The position numbers and the translations under genes were made by a program. Below, piece by piece: positions 44,183 through 53,892 of a DNA stretch of 64,000 nt. How positions within the stretch are numbered: position 1 is the first letter of the stretch; the number at the start of each line of letters is the position of its first letter. This DNA comes from Caulifigura coniformis (lineage in GTDB: Bacteria; Planctomycetota; Planctomycetia; Planctomycetales; Planctomycetaceae): positions 2,988,314-3,052,313 of the forward strand of contig NZ_CP036271.1 of the NCBI RefSeq assembly GCF_007745175.1, written 5' to 3'. Below the pieces are notes generated by a model, which was not told where the DNA came from, made no database searches, and was given only the letters and a program-made list of their open reading frames with translations.

Positions 44183-44217
44183 AAAAAAGCCCGACCGATT
44201 CAGTTCGGCCGGGCTTT
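44183..44217 (-). terminator. Terminator of the 44242-44787 gene
   Basis: A stem of about ten pairs with one mismatch (GCCCGACCGA / TTCGGCCGGGC); on the minus strand it is followed by TTTTTT. Confidence 0.82.
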
Positions 44218-44241
44218 CGCCTCTCGAATTGTCTTCAGCAG

Positions 44242-44787
44242 TTACCAGCCATAGTTTCCGTATCCGTAGACGAACGGCCGGCGGTAAGGCCGCATGGTCG
44301 GCTGCAGGTCGCTCTCCAGTTGCCGCAGGTTGGATGACAGGCCGTCCAGCATCCGCTGGGTCGAATCGACATGGATGTGCCCGGGGTGATGCGTCGGCGG
44401 GTACGAGACATAGCCGGTCGGTGTCATGTATTTGTAGCCCGGCGATGCATACGTGTAGTCGCTCCGGCTGAGACGACGGTCGAGGTTCCGCACGTGCATC
44501 TGGGCATGGTCGACCATTTGCCGCATTGTCGACCGCGACCGTCCGCTGTGGACGGCGTCGTGAATCGCGTTCATCGAGTCGAGTAACTCGTCCGCTTCCT
44601 GGATGAGATTCGGATAGTCGTGGGACACCGAGAATCGGCTGACGATTGCCGCTCGAATGGCGCGGGCCTGCTGCACGCCTGAAACGGCATGCTCCTCAAG
44701 GTGCGAAATGACGTGGGGTGGCGCGGCCTGGGCGGCCGGGACCGAAGCAAACAGGATGATGACCGCCGTAGGCAAAAAGGTCTTCAT
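44242..44787 (-). CDS. Small secreted protein, Tyr/His/Pro-rich tail
   Basis: 181 residues from the ATG at 44787, with GGAGG upstream. Signal peptide KTFLPTAVIILFASVPAAQA. The mature part is helical (residues ~28-110, e.g. NLIQEADELLDSMNAIHDAV), then Tyr/Pro/His-rich (YTYASPGYKYMTPTGYVSYP) and ends YGYGNYGW. Function unknown. Confidence 0.75.
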   Translation of the reverse strand: MKTFLPTAVIILFASVPAAQAAPPHVISHLEEHAVSGVQQARAIRAAIVSRFSVSHDYPNLIQEADELLDSMNAIHDAVHSGRSRSTMRQMVDHAQMHVRNLDRRLSRSDYTYASPGYKYMTPTGYVSYPPTHHPGHIHVDSTQRMLDGLSSNLRQLESDLQPTMRPYRRPFVYGYGNYGW

Positions 44788-45110
44788 GGGTGGAACCTCC
44801 GATGCACAACCGCAGACAGTATGGGTTGGAACTCTGCGATCAGGAGGCCGCTCAGGTGACCGCCGCGACGACATGTGCGGCGTGAAGTTGTTGTCACCTG
44901 AATCAGCCGTGCTCAGAACTATTCGCAGACTTCGCAGTCACTATGCCCGGAGCCCACCGGATTTTTGCGAATAGCGCAAGGCAATAGAGGGTAATGTGTT
45001 AGATGGAATTTCTGCCGATGGTGGTCCAGATCGGCAGAAACTGCCGGTCGCGACACGCGCCCTCATTCCGATGTCGGCGCCGGCTGGTGTCAGTCGGCTG
45101 TCCCGGGAAC
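44788..45110. other. Intergenic region with an 11-bp inverted repeat
   Basis: 323 bp between two leftward genes. TTTCTGCCGAT (45009-45019) and ATCGGCAGAAA (45030-45040) pair perfectly across a 10-base loop. It may be an operator, or the processed 3' end of the small membrane protein mRNA. Nothing else recognised. Confidence 0.5.
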
Positions 45111-45290
45111 CTAACGGCGGCTGCCGCTCTTCATCAGGAGCCAGCCAAAGAGCGCGACCGAAATCAGCACGACCCCATATTGGGACGGCGTCATGTTCGC
45201 CCAGGCACTTGCCGCGTATTGCGAATAGAACTTCGCATAGCGTGTCACGGCGTTGGCCAGGAGCAGGGGCATGTCGGGGGGCACCGCCAT
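45111..45290 (-). CDS. Small single-helix membrane protein
   Basis: 59 residues from the ATG at 45290. A C-terminal helix (YGVVLISVALFGWLLMKSGS) is preceded by an amphipathic, Tyr/Ala-rich segment. The frame extends upstream to 45404, but with Pro/Arg-rich sequence. No ribosome site is evident, so both start and existence are moderately uncertain. Confidence 0.45.
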   Translation of the reverse strand: MAVPPDMPLLLANAVTRYAKFYSQYAASAWANMTPSQYGVVLISVALFGWLLMKSGSRR

Positions 45291-45427
45291 GGAAATGGCG
45301 GGGGTTTCGTGTGGAAACGGTCCGCTGACGCGCGAACCTTGCACTAACCTAGGTTGCGAAACGGCAACGTGCGGCCGAATTTCGGGAATCCGGCCGTCAA
45401 CCACGGCCCTTCAACCAGGTCAGCAGG

Positions 45428-46546
45428 TCAGATCGTCAACTGTCGATCCCGCCCCACGACCGGCCAGGTGGCGACAAGGTCGCCGTCCTCGATCACGTAC
45501 GCCTCTTTGTGAAGCGCCGAGCAGGGGCAAACGTGTCGCGGAATGCCCAGCAGCCAGTCTCCCGGCGCGAAGTCGCCCGCATTGGGCGTCTCGACGACGA
45601 GGTGCTCCTCGTTGTGCAGCACCTGAACTCCCATGGGCATCGCGGGAAACACGACGCGCTGCCCCATCGGTGGGTCGGACGCAACCGATTTCGTCCCCAG
45701 GTCGAGGGTCACACGATCCCCCTTCGGCCGGCTGACCACACGGGTGAATAGTAGCGCCGCCGGCTTGAACACTTCGAGATCCGGAAACTTCTCGCCGTAG
45801 TTGGCGTCATGAAAGATGCACGTCCCAGGGCTCAATTCGATGGCCGGATCGTCGATCGTCGCATAGACGGGGAATGTCGGCGTTCCGCCGCAGATCATCT
45901 TCGGAACGGGGATGCCCGAACGCTCGAGCCGGTCGCGGAGAGCCTGGATCGGCCGGAATTTCTCGAGCAACGCCGCCAGTCGCTCCTCCGGATCCGCTTG
46001 ATGGAAGTGGCCGTCGTAGATGTGGAAGCCCGCCGGTTCGACGTGCGCAGTCTCCGCAATGGTGCGGTAGAACTGGTAGGCATCGTCCCCCGCGGTCAGG
46101 CCCGTCCGGTCCCGGCCCGGATTCAGGTCCATATACACTTCGACCGTCATCCGGGCAGCGTCCAGCGCGCTCGCCAGCTGCGCCAGCGGGGTGGGATGGT
46201 CGGCCGTCACTCCCAGTCGCAGGTCGGGATAGCGCTGTTTGATCGCGACGACCCGTGCAATGTTCGGCCCGACGGGGTTGTACGCCAGCACGATGTCGCG
46301 GACGCCGCAATCCGCGAGCATTTCGACTTCCGCAATTGTCGCCGCCTTATGACGCCGGACGCCTGCCTCCAGCAACAGTTGGACGACCGCCGGCATCTTG
46401 TGGGTCTTGCAGTGCGGCCGCAGGCGGTCGGGTGAGCCGGCGATCCGCAGCATGGTCGCCAGGTTCCGTTCGACGATCGGGCGGAACACCACGTACGACG
46501 GGGAGAGCAGTTCCTCGGGGCGGCGGATGAAATATTCGTCGGACAT
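45428..46546 (-). CDS. D-threonine aldolase / DSD1-like PLP enzyme
   Basis: 372 residues, alanine-racemase-type barrel (fold type III). PLP lysine is expected at Lys47 in LRPHCKTHKMP. GFHIYDGHFHQ and MICGGTPTFP are conserved barrel motifs. The C-terminal domain has the metal-site pair HVCPCSALH found in D-threonine aldolase and D-serine dehydratase. Substrate (D-threonine, D-serine or a 3-hydroxy D-amino acid) cannot be fixed. Divergent from the BatA-like operon. Confidence 0.9.
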   Translation of the reverse strand: MSDEYFIRRPEELLSPSYVVFRPIVERNLATMLRIAGSPDRLRPHCKTHKMPAVVQLLLEAGVRRHKAATIAEVEMLADCGVRDIVLAYNPVGPNIARVVAIKQRYPDLRLGVTADHPTPLAQLASALDAARMTVEVYMDLNPGRDRTGLTAGDDAYQFYRTIAETAHVEPAGFHIYDGHFHQADPEERLAALLEKFRPIQALRDRLERSGIPVPKMICGGTPTFPVYATIDDPAIELSPGTCIFHDANYGEKFPDLEVFKPAALLFTRVVSRPKGDRVTLDLGTKSVASDPPMGQRVVFPAMPMGVQVLHNEEHLVVETPNAGDFAPGDWLLGIPRHVCPCSALHKEAYVIEDGDLVATWPVVGRDRQLTI

Positions 46547-46689
46547 GGTTTGACCAGGGGGACCGGGCACTCACCGTTGAGCGATCCGTACTCTACAATG
46601 CGACCGGATGATTTCCTCCTGAGGCGGTTGTCCTTGCGCGGCTTCAATGGGAAAACTCGCGGTTTGAATGGTCTCGTCTCCGGTCGTTG

Positions 46690-49041
46690 ATGTTCAGCTG
46701 GGTTTCCACACACTTCCTGAATCCATCGCTCTTCTGGCCCGCTGTCGGGCTGATGGCGGTGCCGATTCTGATCCATCTCATCAACCGCCTCCGATATAAG
46801 CGGGTGCGGTTTGCGGCGATCCAGTTCCTGCTGCAGAGCCAGAAGCAGAACCGCCGCCGGGTCCTGATCGAACATCTTCTCCTGCTGGCCGCCCGCGTGC
46901 TCGCCGTCGCCTTCATCGGCCTGCTGATCGCCCGTTTCGTCGCCGATCCCCGGCAGATTTCGATGTTCCAGGGAACGAAGACGCATCACGTGCTGCTCGT
47001 GGACGACAGCGGCTCCATGCGCGACCGCACGGGCGACACTGATGCCTTCACCGCGGCTCGCGAAGTGATCCGGAAGCTCGCCGCCGAAGGCGCCCAGCGA
47101 CCGGAAACACAGAAGCTGACGGTGCTGCGGATGTCGAGCCCGAACGAAACGCTCAGCGGCCTGAGCGAGCGCGACGTCGACGATTCGCTCCTCGCCGAAA
47201 TGTCGACCCGGCTTGACGACCTCGAATGCACGTATGGGGCCGTCGATGTCGCTGGCGCCCTGGACGCCGTGAAATCCCGCCTCGGCGACGATGCAGGCTC
47301 CGTCAAGCACCTGCACGTCATCAGCGATTTCCGCCGGGTCGACTGGTTCGACAACAAGGCCGCTGCCGCCGGCATTCGCGCGCTGGAAGAGGCCGACATC
47401 GATGTGAACCTCGTTCGCACGGTGGCCGCTTCGAACAGCAATCTCGCCGTCACGGATCTCTCCGGTGATTTCGCGACGGCCGCGGCCGGCGTTCCGGTGC
47501 TGCTCACGGCGTCGATCCACAATTTTGGAGCCGTGGCGGCCGAGAATGTCCGTCTCGCGGTGCAGGTCGATGGCCGTCCTCTGCCGGGGAACTACCTCCT
47601 CGAGCGGATCGACGCCGGCCAGACGGCGAAACGGGCCGTGCCGGTGCTGTTTGAGAAATCAGGGACGCACCGCGTCGCCGTCTCCGTGGAATCGGACGCC
47701 TTGGAGGCCGACAATTCCCGCCGCATTGCCGTCGTTGTCGCGGACGATCACCCCGTGCTCGTCGTTGTCGGCAGTTCGCTCCAGGACGACGGCCACTATC
47801 TCCGCGATGCGCTGGCCGCAGATAAATCGGTGACCGGCTACAACGTCACGGTCGACTCCCCGGAATTCTTGAGAAGGCATCCGCTGGATGCCTACCAGGG
47901 GATTTACCTGGTGAACGTCCCCGACCTGCCGGAGGACGCCGTCGATGCGCTCGAGAAGTATGTCGCCGCCGGGGGCGGCCTCGCGTGGTTCCTGGGCGAT
48001 CTGGTCCGCCCGGCGTTCTACAACGACCGGTTGTATCACGAGGGAAAGGGCCTGTTTCCCGTGAAGCTGGGGCCCGCGCCCGCCCGTCTCACCCGGGACG
48101 AGTTCACTTCCCAGCCCGACATCGCCGCCCGCGACAACGATCTGTTCCGCATCCTGGCCGGCGCGGAGAACCCGTTCATCGACCAGGTCTTCGTCAATGT
48201 CTATTACCCGGTCGATCGCGACTCGTTCGTGAAGGATCGCGAGCGGCCTGGCGGCGTTTCGATTCTCGCCGACCTTCGCAATCGTGACCCCCTGATGCTC
48301 GAAAGCGCGTTCGGAAAGGGCCGGATTGTCACCAGCCTGACCGCCGCCGCGCCGATCATGTCGCCCGAGAAGGTCGTCTGGACGAACTGGGCCAACGGGC
48401 CTGGCGCACCGAGTTTCGCAGTGATGAATCTCGAACTGGCGCGGCTCATCGCCCGCCGCGATCGCGCAGCGCCCTTGAGAATGGTCGGCGAGCCGATTGT
48501 CATGCCGATCGACCGCACCCGCTTTCGTGACGACATCGAGATCGTCGGCCCGGACGACCAGGTCTCGCAGGTCTCCGCGATCGATCCTGCTCCGGCTGAC
48601 AGCAGCAGTTCAACGACGGACGCGGTCCCCATGCCCGTCGCCACCTACCGAGACACCGAGCGCCCCGGGTTCTACGTGGTCACGAAGTTCGGGCAGTCGC
48701 AACAGCCCGATCAGCAGGTCCTGGCGTACAACGTTCCTGAAATTGAAAGCGATCTGAAGGTCGCGGCGGATGCCGACATTTTCAACGAGCTCGGGGATGG
48801 CATTCAGGTCACGATTCAGCCCGCCGGCAGCGCGGAGTGGATTCGTTCCGAGTCGCCCGGCCGTGAACTCCGCTGGATCCTGCTGGTGGTCCTGGCCCTC
48901 CTGCTGTCGGTTGAGCAGATCCTGGGCTATCGACTGAGCTACCACTCATCGGACGAGTCCTCGCCAAAGTCGAAGATTTTCCGCCGTCGCAAGACCGCCA
49001 CGACCGGTGCGCGGCGTCCCCTGAAAGCGGGGACGAGCTGA
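46690..49041 (+). CDS. BatA-like membrane protein with von Willebrand factor A domain
   Basis: 783 residues from the ATG at 46690. The N-terminus (FLNPSLFWPAVGLMAVPILI then HLINRLRYKRVRFAAIQFL) is the BatA N-terminal domain, followed by a second helix and a VWA domain whose MIDAS start is VLLVDDSGSMRD. The rest is predicted exterior, with CARDB-like strands and a DUF4159/glutaminase-like fold, and a C-terminal helix (WILLVVLALLLSVEQILGYR). Its TGA overlaps the next ATG (TGATG). MoxR and DUF58 genes that often precede such genes are absent here. Confidence 0.85.
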   Translation: MFSWVSTHFLNPSLFWPAVGLMAVPILIHLINRLRYKRVRFAAIQFLLQSQKQNRRRVLIEHLLLLAARVLAVAFIGLLIARFVADPRQISMFQGTKTHHVLLVDDSGSMRDRTGDTDAFTAAREVIRKLAAEGAQRPETQKLTVLRMSSPNETLSGLSERDVDDSLLAEMSTRLDDLECTYGAVDVAGALDAVKSRLGDDAGSVKHLHVISDFRRVDWFDNKAAAAGIRALEEADIDVNLVRTVAASNSNLAVTDLSGDFATAAAGVPVLLTASIHNFGAVAAENVRLAVQVDGRPLPGNYLLERIDAGQTAKRAVPVLFEKSGTHRVAVSVESDALEADNSRRIAVVVADDHPVLVVVGSSLQDDGHYLRDALAADKSVTGYNVTVDSPEFLRRHPLDAYQGIYLVNVPDLPEDAVDALEKYVAAGGGLAWFLGDLVRPAFYNDRLYHEGKGLFPVKLGPAPARLTRDEFTSQPDIAARDNDLFRILAGAENPFIDQVFVNVYYPVDRDSFVKDRERPGGVSILADLRNRDPLMLESAFGKGRIVTSLTAAAPIMSPEKVVWTNWANGPGAPSFAVMNLELARLIARRDRAAPLRMVGEPIVMPIDRTRFRDDIEIVGPDDQVSQVSAIDPAPADSSSSTTDAVPMPVATYRDTERPGFYVVTKFGQSQQPDQQVLAYNVPEIESDLKVAADADIFNELGDGIQVTIQPAGSAEWIRSESPGRELRWILLVVLALLLSVEQILGYRLSYHSSDESSPKSKIFRRRKTATTGARRPLKAGTS

Positions 49042-51413
49042 TGCATTCGCTCCTCGCCCAGGTCGCCCCCGAGACCTCGACCTCGTTCGAGATTGACTGG
49101 CCCTATGCGCCCGGCGAATGGGCATTGTTCGTCACTTTTCTGCTGATCGCCGGCGTGGGGGTCTGGCTGTATCGCAAGGACGCCCGGTATCTCCCGCGGG
49201 GCTGGCCGATCATCCTGGCCGCACTGCGTGTCGCCGCCCTCGCGGGACTCGCCGCGATCCTCCTGAACCCTCACACCCGCACCCAGACGACCGGAACGCG
49301 TCCGTCGGAAGTCGCCATTCTCGTCGACACTTCGACGTCGATGCAGCAGCCGGCCGACGACGTGACCCCCGGTACGGTCGGACCGACGCGCGCGGAGCGC
49401 GTTCGCGAGGTTCTGGCCCAGTCGCCGCTGGTGAGTGAGCTGCGGAAGTCGCATGTTGTCGATGTTTTCACATTCGACAGCGATCTCAAGCCGCAGGCCC
49501 AGCGGCTCGAACAGTTCAAGGAGGGAGAAACGGCGAACGACAAGCCAGTGGACTGGTCGAAGGTCATCGAGCCTCAGGGAAACTCGACCCGGCTGGCCGA
49601 TTCGATCGACAAGCTGCTTGCCGAAAGCCGGTCGCGCACGCTCGCCGGCGTGGTCGTCCTCTCAGACGGCGCTTCGAATGCCGGACGCGACATGCGCCCC
49701 GCCAACGAACGTGCCCGCGCCCAGGGAGTGCGGATGTTCGCGGTGGGGCTCGGCGGCACAAAGCCCCCCATCAACGTCGCCATCCAGAAGGTCATTCTGC
49801 CGACAGATGTGCAGAAAGGGGATCCGTTCGAGATCACTGGCCTCCTGCAGGGGATCAACGTCGGCGGCAAGTCGGCCACGGTCGAACTGCTGGAGAAGGG
49901 GCCGAACAACCCGCAGCCCAACGTGATCGACACGAAGACCGTCATCCTCGCCGATGGAGAACTCGCGGAGTCGAAGTTCGAGCTCCGCTCCAGCGAGGCC
50001 GGCAACTACGAATACACGTTGCGGGCCAAAGTCGCCGATGTCGCCGAGACGCGCGAAGACGACAACCTGCAGTCGCGGACGGTGAACGTTTTCGACCGGC
50101 CTCTGAAGACGCTGATCGTCGCTGGCGGTCCGATGCGGGAGTATGTCTTCTCCCGCAATGTGCTGAACCGCAACCGCGGCATGTCCGTCGATGTCTGGCT
50201 GCAGACCGGTGAAGCCGGGATCAGCCAGGAGGCCAACCAGCTCCTGTTCAAGTTCCCCGAGTCCCGCGAAGAACTCTTCGCCTACGACATCCTTCTCGCC
50301 TACGACGCCGACTGGTCGAAGATCTCCCTCGAACAACAGAAGTGGATCGAGGAATGGGTCTCCAATGAGGGGGGCGGCATGATGTTCATCGCCTCCGACG
50401 TCTTCACTCCGGCCCTCACGGTGAACCGCGATTCCTCCGGGTCGCTCGACAAGCTGCTGCCCGTCGTGCTGGACCAGGTGATGCCGGCCATCGGCGCCCG
50501 GGATCGTGCTGCTGTCGCCCAGCCGCTGACGTTCACGCCCGAAGGGAAATCGGCCGAGTTCCTGCAGATTGCCGAGACGGCCGAGGCCTCGGCGGAAGCC
50601 TGGACGACGTTCCCCGGTGTGTTCCGCTGCTTTCCGACGCGTGCCCGCAAAGGAGGAGCGACGGTCTATCTGGAATTCAGTGATCCACTGTCCCGCGGTG
50701 TCGATGGCGCCCCCGTCCTCCTCGCCGGTCAGCGATTCGGACAGGGCTCGGTGCTGTACCTCGGCAGCCCGGAGTTCTGGCGTCTCCGCAGTCTCAGCGA
50801 AGATTACTACGAGCGTCTGTGGACGAAATTCGCCCGCAAGGTCGGCGAAGGACGCTCCAAACGCGGCGTTCAGCGGGCCCTCGTCATTCTTGAAGGCCGG
50901 GAAGTGGAACTCGGACAGACCGTCCCCGTCCGCGTCCGGGCTGTGAACTCGCAGTTCCAGGCACTCAGTTCCGACACGATTCGCATTGAAGTCATCGATC
51001 CTCGTGGCCGTCCGCTGGTTCCGGCCCCGGTTCTCGATCGCGACCGCAATCGCGCCACGGAATACTTCGGCAACTTCCGCGTCGCCATGCCAGGCCGGTA
51101 TCGCATCGAGCTGAACGTGCCGGATACCAACGACAAGGCGACGGCCGAAATCGATGTCCTCGTTCCGCAACGGGAGTTCGCGTCGCTGACCCAGGACGTT
51201 GTCTCACTCAAGACGCTCGTCGATGGCACTGGCGGCGGATATTTCACGCCCGCGGAAGTTTCAAAACTTCCCGCACTGATGCCGAGCGCCGCGGAAGAAT
51301 TCATCATCGACCAGCGGGTCAGGGAACTCTGGGACCGTGCCTGGATGCTCTACCTGCTCGTCGGCCTCCTCGGCCTCGAATGGCTCCTGAGAAAGCTCCT
51401 CAAACTCGCCTGA
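49041..51413 (+). CDS. VWA-domain membrane protein
   Basis: 790 residues. Two N-terminal helices (WALFVTFLLIAGVGVWLY and IILAALRVAALAGLAAILL), a VWA domain with MIDAS motif VAILVDTSTSMQQ, then a large periplasmic region with a class I glutamine-amidotransferase-like fold (LIVAGGPMREYVFSRNVLNR and AYDILLAYDADW) but no clear catalytic Cys. A C-terminal helix (MLYLLVGLLGLEWLLRKLL) closes it. Translationally coupled to the BatA-like gene. Confidence 0.85.
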   Translation: MHSLLAQVAPETSTSFEIDWPYAPGEWALFVTFLLIAGVGVWLYRKDARYLPRGWPIILAALRVAALAGLAAILLNPHTRTQTTGTRPSEVAILVDTSTSMQQPADDVTPGTVGPTRAERVREVLAQSPLVSELRKSHVVDVFTFDSDLKPQAQRLEQFKEGETANDKPVDWSKVIEPQGNSTRLADSIDKLLAESRSRTLAGVVVLSDGASNAGRDMRPANERARAQGVRMFAVGLGGTKPPINVAIQKVILPTDVQKGDPFEITGLLQGINVGGKSATVELLEKGPNNPQPNVIDTKTVILADGELAESKFELRSSEAGNYEYTLRAKVADVAETREDDNLQSRTVNVFDRPLKTLIVAGGPMREYVFSRNVLNRNRGMSVDVWLQTGEAGISQEANQLLFKFPESREELFAYDILLAYDADWSKISLEQQKWIEEWVSNEGGGMMFIASDVFTPALTVNRDSSGSLDKLLPVVLDQVMPAIGARDRAAVAQPLTFTPEGKSAEFLQIAETAEASAEAWTTFPGVFRCFPTRARKGGATVYLEFSDPLSRGVDGAPVLLAGQRFGQGSVLYLGSPEFWRLRSLSEDYYERLWTKFARKVGEGRSKRGVQRALVILEGREVELGQTVPVRVRAVNSQFQALSSDTIRIEVIDPRGRPLVPAPVLDRDRNRATEYFGNFRVAMPGRYRIELNVPDTNDKATAEIDVLVPQREFASLTQDVVSLKTLVDGTGGGYFTPAEVSKLPALMPSAAEEFIIDQRVRELWDRAWMLYLLVGLLGLEWLLRKLLKLA

Positions 51414-51435
51414 CTCACCTCTGAATCCAGAATCC

Positions 51436-53892
51436 GTGCCCGCCCCCACCGAAATCACCCGTCAGCTCGACTCCGCGCTTTCGCAACTGCGCGCGCAGGT
51501 GCGGCGCTACGTCGTTCTGGAAGGGCTGGCCCTTGTCGTGGCCGTCATCGGTCTTGGCTTCTGGCTCGGCTACTTCGCGGACGAACTCCATTTCGGGGCA
51601 AGACGACTCGAACTTCCAAAATGGATTCGGCTTGCCTTCACAATTGTCGTCGCCGGCGTCGCCGCGACGGTCTTTTTCACCTGGGTGGTCGGCCGGTTGT
51701 GGACACGTTTCGGCCGGAAGATGCTGGCAATCGTTCTCGAACGGCGATTCCCGCAGCTGGGCGATCGCCTGATCACGGCCGTGGAGCTTCAGGCGTCCCC
51801 CCGCGTACATGAATCCCCCCTGTCCGAGCTGATGTGGCAGCGGACCGCCTCCCAGGCGGCCGAGGCGCTGAAGGGGGTGAATCTGAACGATGTCTTCAAC
51901 CCCCGCCCGCTGAAGAGAGCCCTGGTGGTGGCCGGCGTCCTGCTCGCCTCGATCGCCGTGATGGGAACCGCCAACGCTGCCGGTGTTCAGCGGTGGTTCA
52001 ACGCCTTCATCCTCGGTCGCGACGACTACTGGGAGCCATATCGCAAAAGCGCGATGTCGGTTCGCGTCATCGCCGAGCCGGGTAAGCGCGTGCGCGAGTT
52101 CGACGCGGACGGTATCTATCGCCATCCGCGCGGGGTCGATCTCACGATCGAGGCCGAATCGGCCGAGGGAAAGGTTTCTCCCGAACGGGCGACGTTGAGC
52201 TTTCGTTCCTTCGGAACCTCGGGAGTCGCCCGGGGCTCCGCGCCGATGTCGCGGGGCGGCGATCGCACTTTTCGCACAACCCTGTCACGCGTCATCGACG
52301 ACCACGAGCTGTGGGTGACCGCCGGCGACTACGTCAATCGCCACCCGTTCCGCATCCAGATCGTGGAGCCGCCGCGGATCGACCGCATCGAGCTCCATTG
52401 CGACTACCCGGGCTACACCGGACTCGATGCGGTGGAAGACAGGCCGGTCCTCGTTCAGTCGCTGCAGACGTCGCTGCCGATGGAGACGGCCTTCGAGCTC
52501 CGCGCCACTGCCAATAAGCCTCTTGTCGCGGCCGTCATCCGCTGCGAGCAGTTCGAGCTCCGCTTTCGGAGAAACTCGCCCGGCGGATCGTCAGACGAGC
52601 ACCGGCCTGTCCTGATCGTTCGCGACGCGGCTGACGGCACGGCCCGCACAGTCCAGCTCGGCGGAACGGATCACTGGTTCGCCGAGGATGGACTGACCTT
52701 CCGCGCTCCGATGAAGGTCTCCCTCAAGGGGGTGGAAGAACTGGCGTCGCTCACAGAGGGAGCTCTGCCGCCGATCCCCATCCCGCCCGTCGCTCCGCTC
52801 CAGATTCTGCTGGAGGATGAGGACGACGTCTTCAGCACCGAGCCCACCAGTCTCACCATCACCGGCGTGGCCGATCTCGACCCCGTCGTCGATGTCCGGC
52901 TCTCTGGGGTCAGCAACGTCGTCACCCGCCTCGCCGAGCTGCCGGTTCGAGGCCGCATCACCGACGACTACGGGGTTCGCAAGGCCGAGTTCGGCTACGA
53001 GATCCTTCCCGACCCGGCCGACGCGGCCGAGGGAGTGAAGGCGGCTGCCCTCAAGCTCGTTCCGCTCAAGCTGCAACCGGCCAACCAGCGCGAATTCGCT
53101 GTCGGCCCTGAGGGGGCCGGGGAGCGATTCTCTCTGACGCCTCTCGAGCTTCGCGACGGCCAGCGTCTGCAGCTTTCGGTCTACGCCGAAGACGGCGACG
53201 ACCGGAACGGCCCCCACCGGGCCCGCGGCGAAGTGTTCACGCTTCGCGTCGTGCCGGGCGAAGAACTCCTGTCGCGGCTGTACGAAAAGGAACTCAATCT
53301 CCGCCAGCGGTTCGAGCAGATCATCACCGAGACCAAACGCGTCCGCGACGACCTCAAACAGCATGAGGACCGCGCCGCCGAGTGGAAGGGGGCCAAGGCC
53401 GCCGGCGAGGAGGAGAAATCCAGTTCCCTCTACAACGCCATCGACGCCTCCGCTCGCCGCAGCCTGCACCAGGTGCGAACGAATCAGACAGAATCACGGG
53501 CGATTGAAGTCGCGTTCGGTGAAATCCGCGAGGAGATGGTCAACAACCGCGTCGACACCCCCGCGCTGCTCGATCGCATCGACCGCGGTGTTGTCGCCCC
53601 GCTGCACACGATCAACGAGTCCGACTATCCCGATCTCGACGGTCTCCTGGCGCTCTTCGCCCTCGCCACCGAACGAAACGAAGATCCCTCCGCCCGCATC
53701 GCTCCCGCCCGCGAGGCCGTCGAACGGCTGATCGCCCGGATGGAGCAGGTTCTGTCTGAGATGCAGCGTCGCGGAAACGTCAACGAGATCATCCAGCAGC
53801 TCCAGAACATCATCGAGCGTCAAGAGAAGCTGCGCGACGCCACCGAGCAGCGCAAACTCGACGAGCTCTTCGAGGATATTGGCAAGCCGTGA
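51436..53892 (+). CDS. DUF4175-like membrane protein with C-terminal coiled coil
   Basis: 818 residues, GTG start. Helices at about 28-46 (LALVVAVIGLGFWLGYFA), 68-88 and 155-175 are followed by a large exported beta-rich region (FRIQIVEPPRIDRIELHCDY, LTITGVADLDPVVDVRLSGV). The last ~200 residues are helical with long charged heptads (EKELNLRQRFEQIITETKRV). Overall layout matches the DUF4175-type partner seen beside BatA/VWA genes. Its stop overlaps the next GTG (GTGA). Confidence 0.8.
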   Translation: MPAPTEITRQLDSALSQLRAQVRRYVVLEGLALVVAVIGLGFWLGYFADELHFGARRLELPKWIRLAFTIVVAGVAATVFFTWVVGRLWTRFGRKMLAIVLERRFPQLGDRLITAVELQASPRVHESPLSELMWQRTASQAAEALKGVNLNDVFNPRPLKRALVVAGVLLASIAVMGTANAAGVQRWFNAFILGRDDYWEPYRKSAMSVRVIAEPGKRVREFDADGIYRHPRGVDLTIEAESAEGKVSPERATLSFRSFGTSGVARGSAPMSRGGDRTFRTTLSRVIDDHELWVTAGDYVNRHPFRIQIVEPPRIDRIELHCDYPGYTGLDAVEDRPVLVQSLQTSLPMETAFELRATANKPLVAAVIRCEQFELRFRRNSPGGSSDEHRPVLIVRDAADGTARTVQLGGTDHWFAEDGLTFRAPMKVSLKGVEELASLTEGALPPIPIPPVAPLQILLEDEDDVFSTEPTSLTITGVADLDPVVDVRLSGVSNVVTRLAELPVRGRITDDYGVRKAEFGYEILPDPADAAEGVKAAALKLVPLKLQPANQREFAVGPEGAGERFSLTPLELRDGQRLQLSVYAEDGDDRNGPHRARGEVFTLRVVPGEELLSRLYEKELNLRQRFEQIITETKRVRDDLKQHEDRAAEWKGAKAAGEEEKSSSLYNAIDASARRSLHQVRTNQTESRAIEVAFGEIREEMVNNRVDTPALLDRIDRGVVAPLHTINESDYPDLDGLLALFALATERNEDPSARIAPAREAVERLIARMEQVLSEMQRRGNVNEIIQQLQNIIERQEKLRDATEQRKLDELFEDIGKP

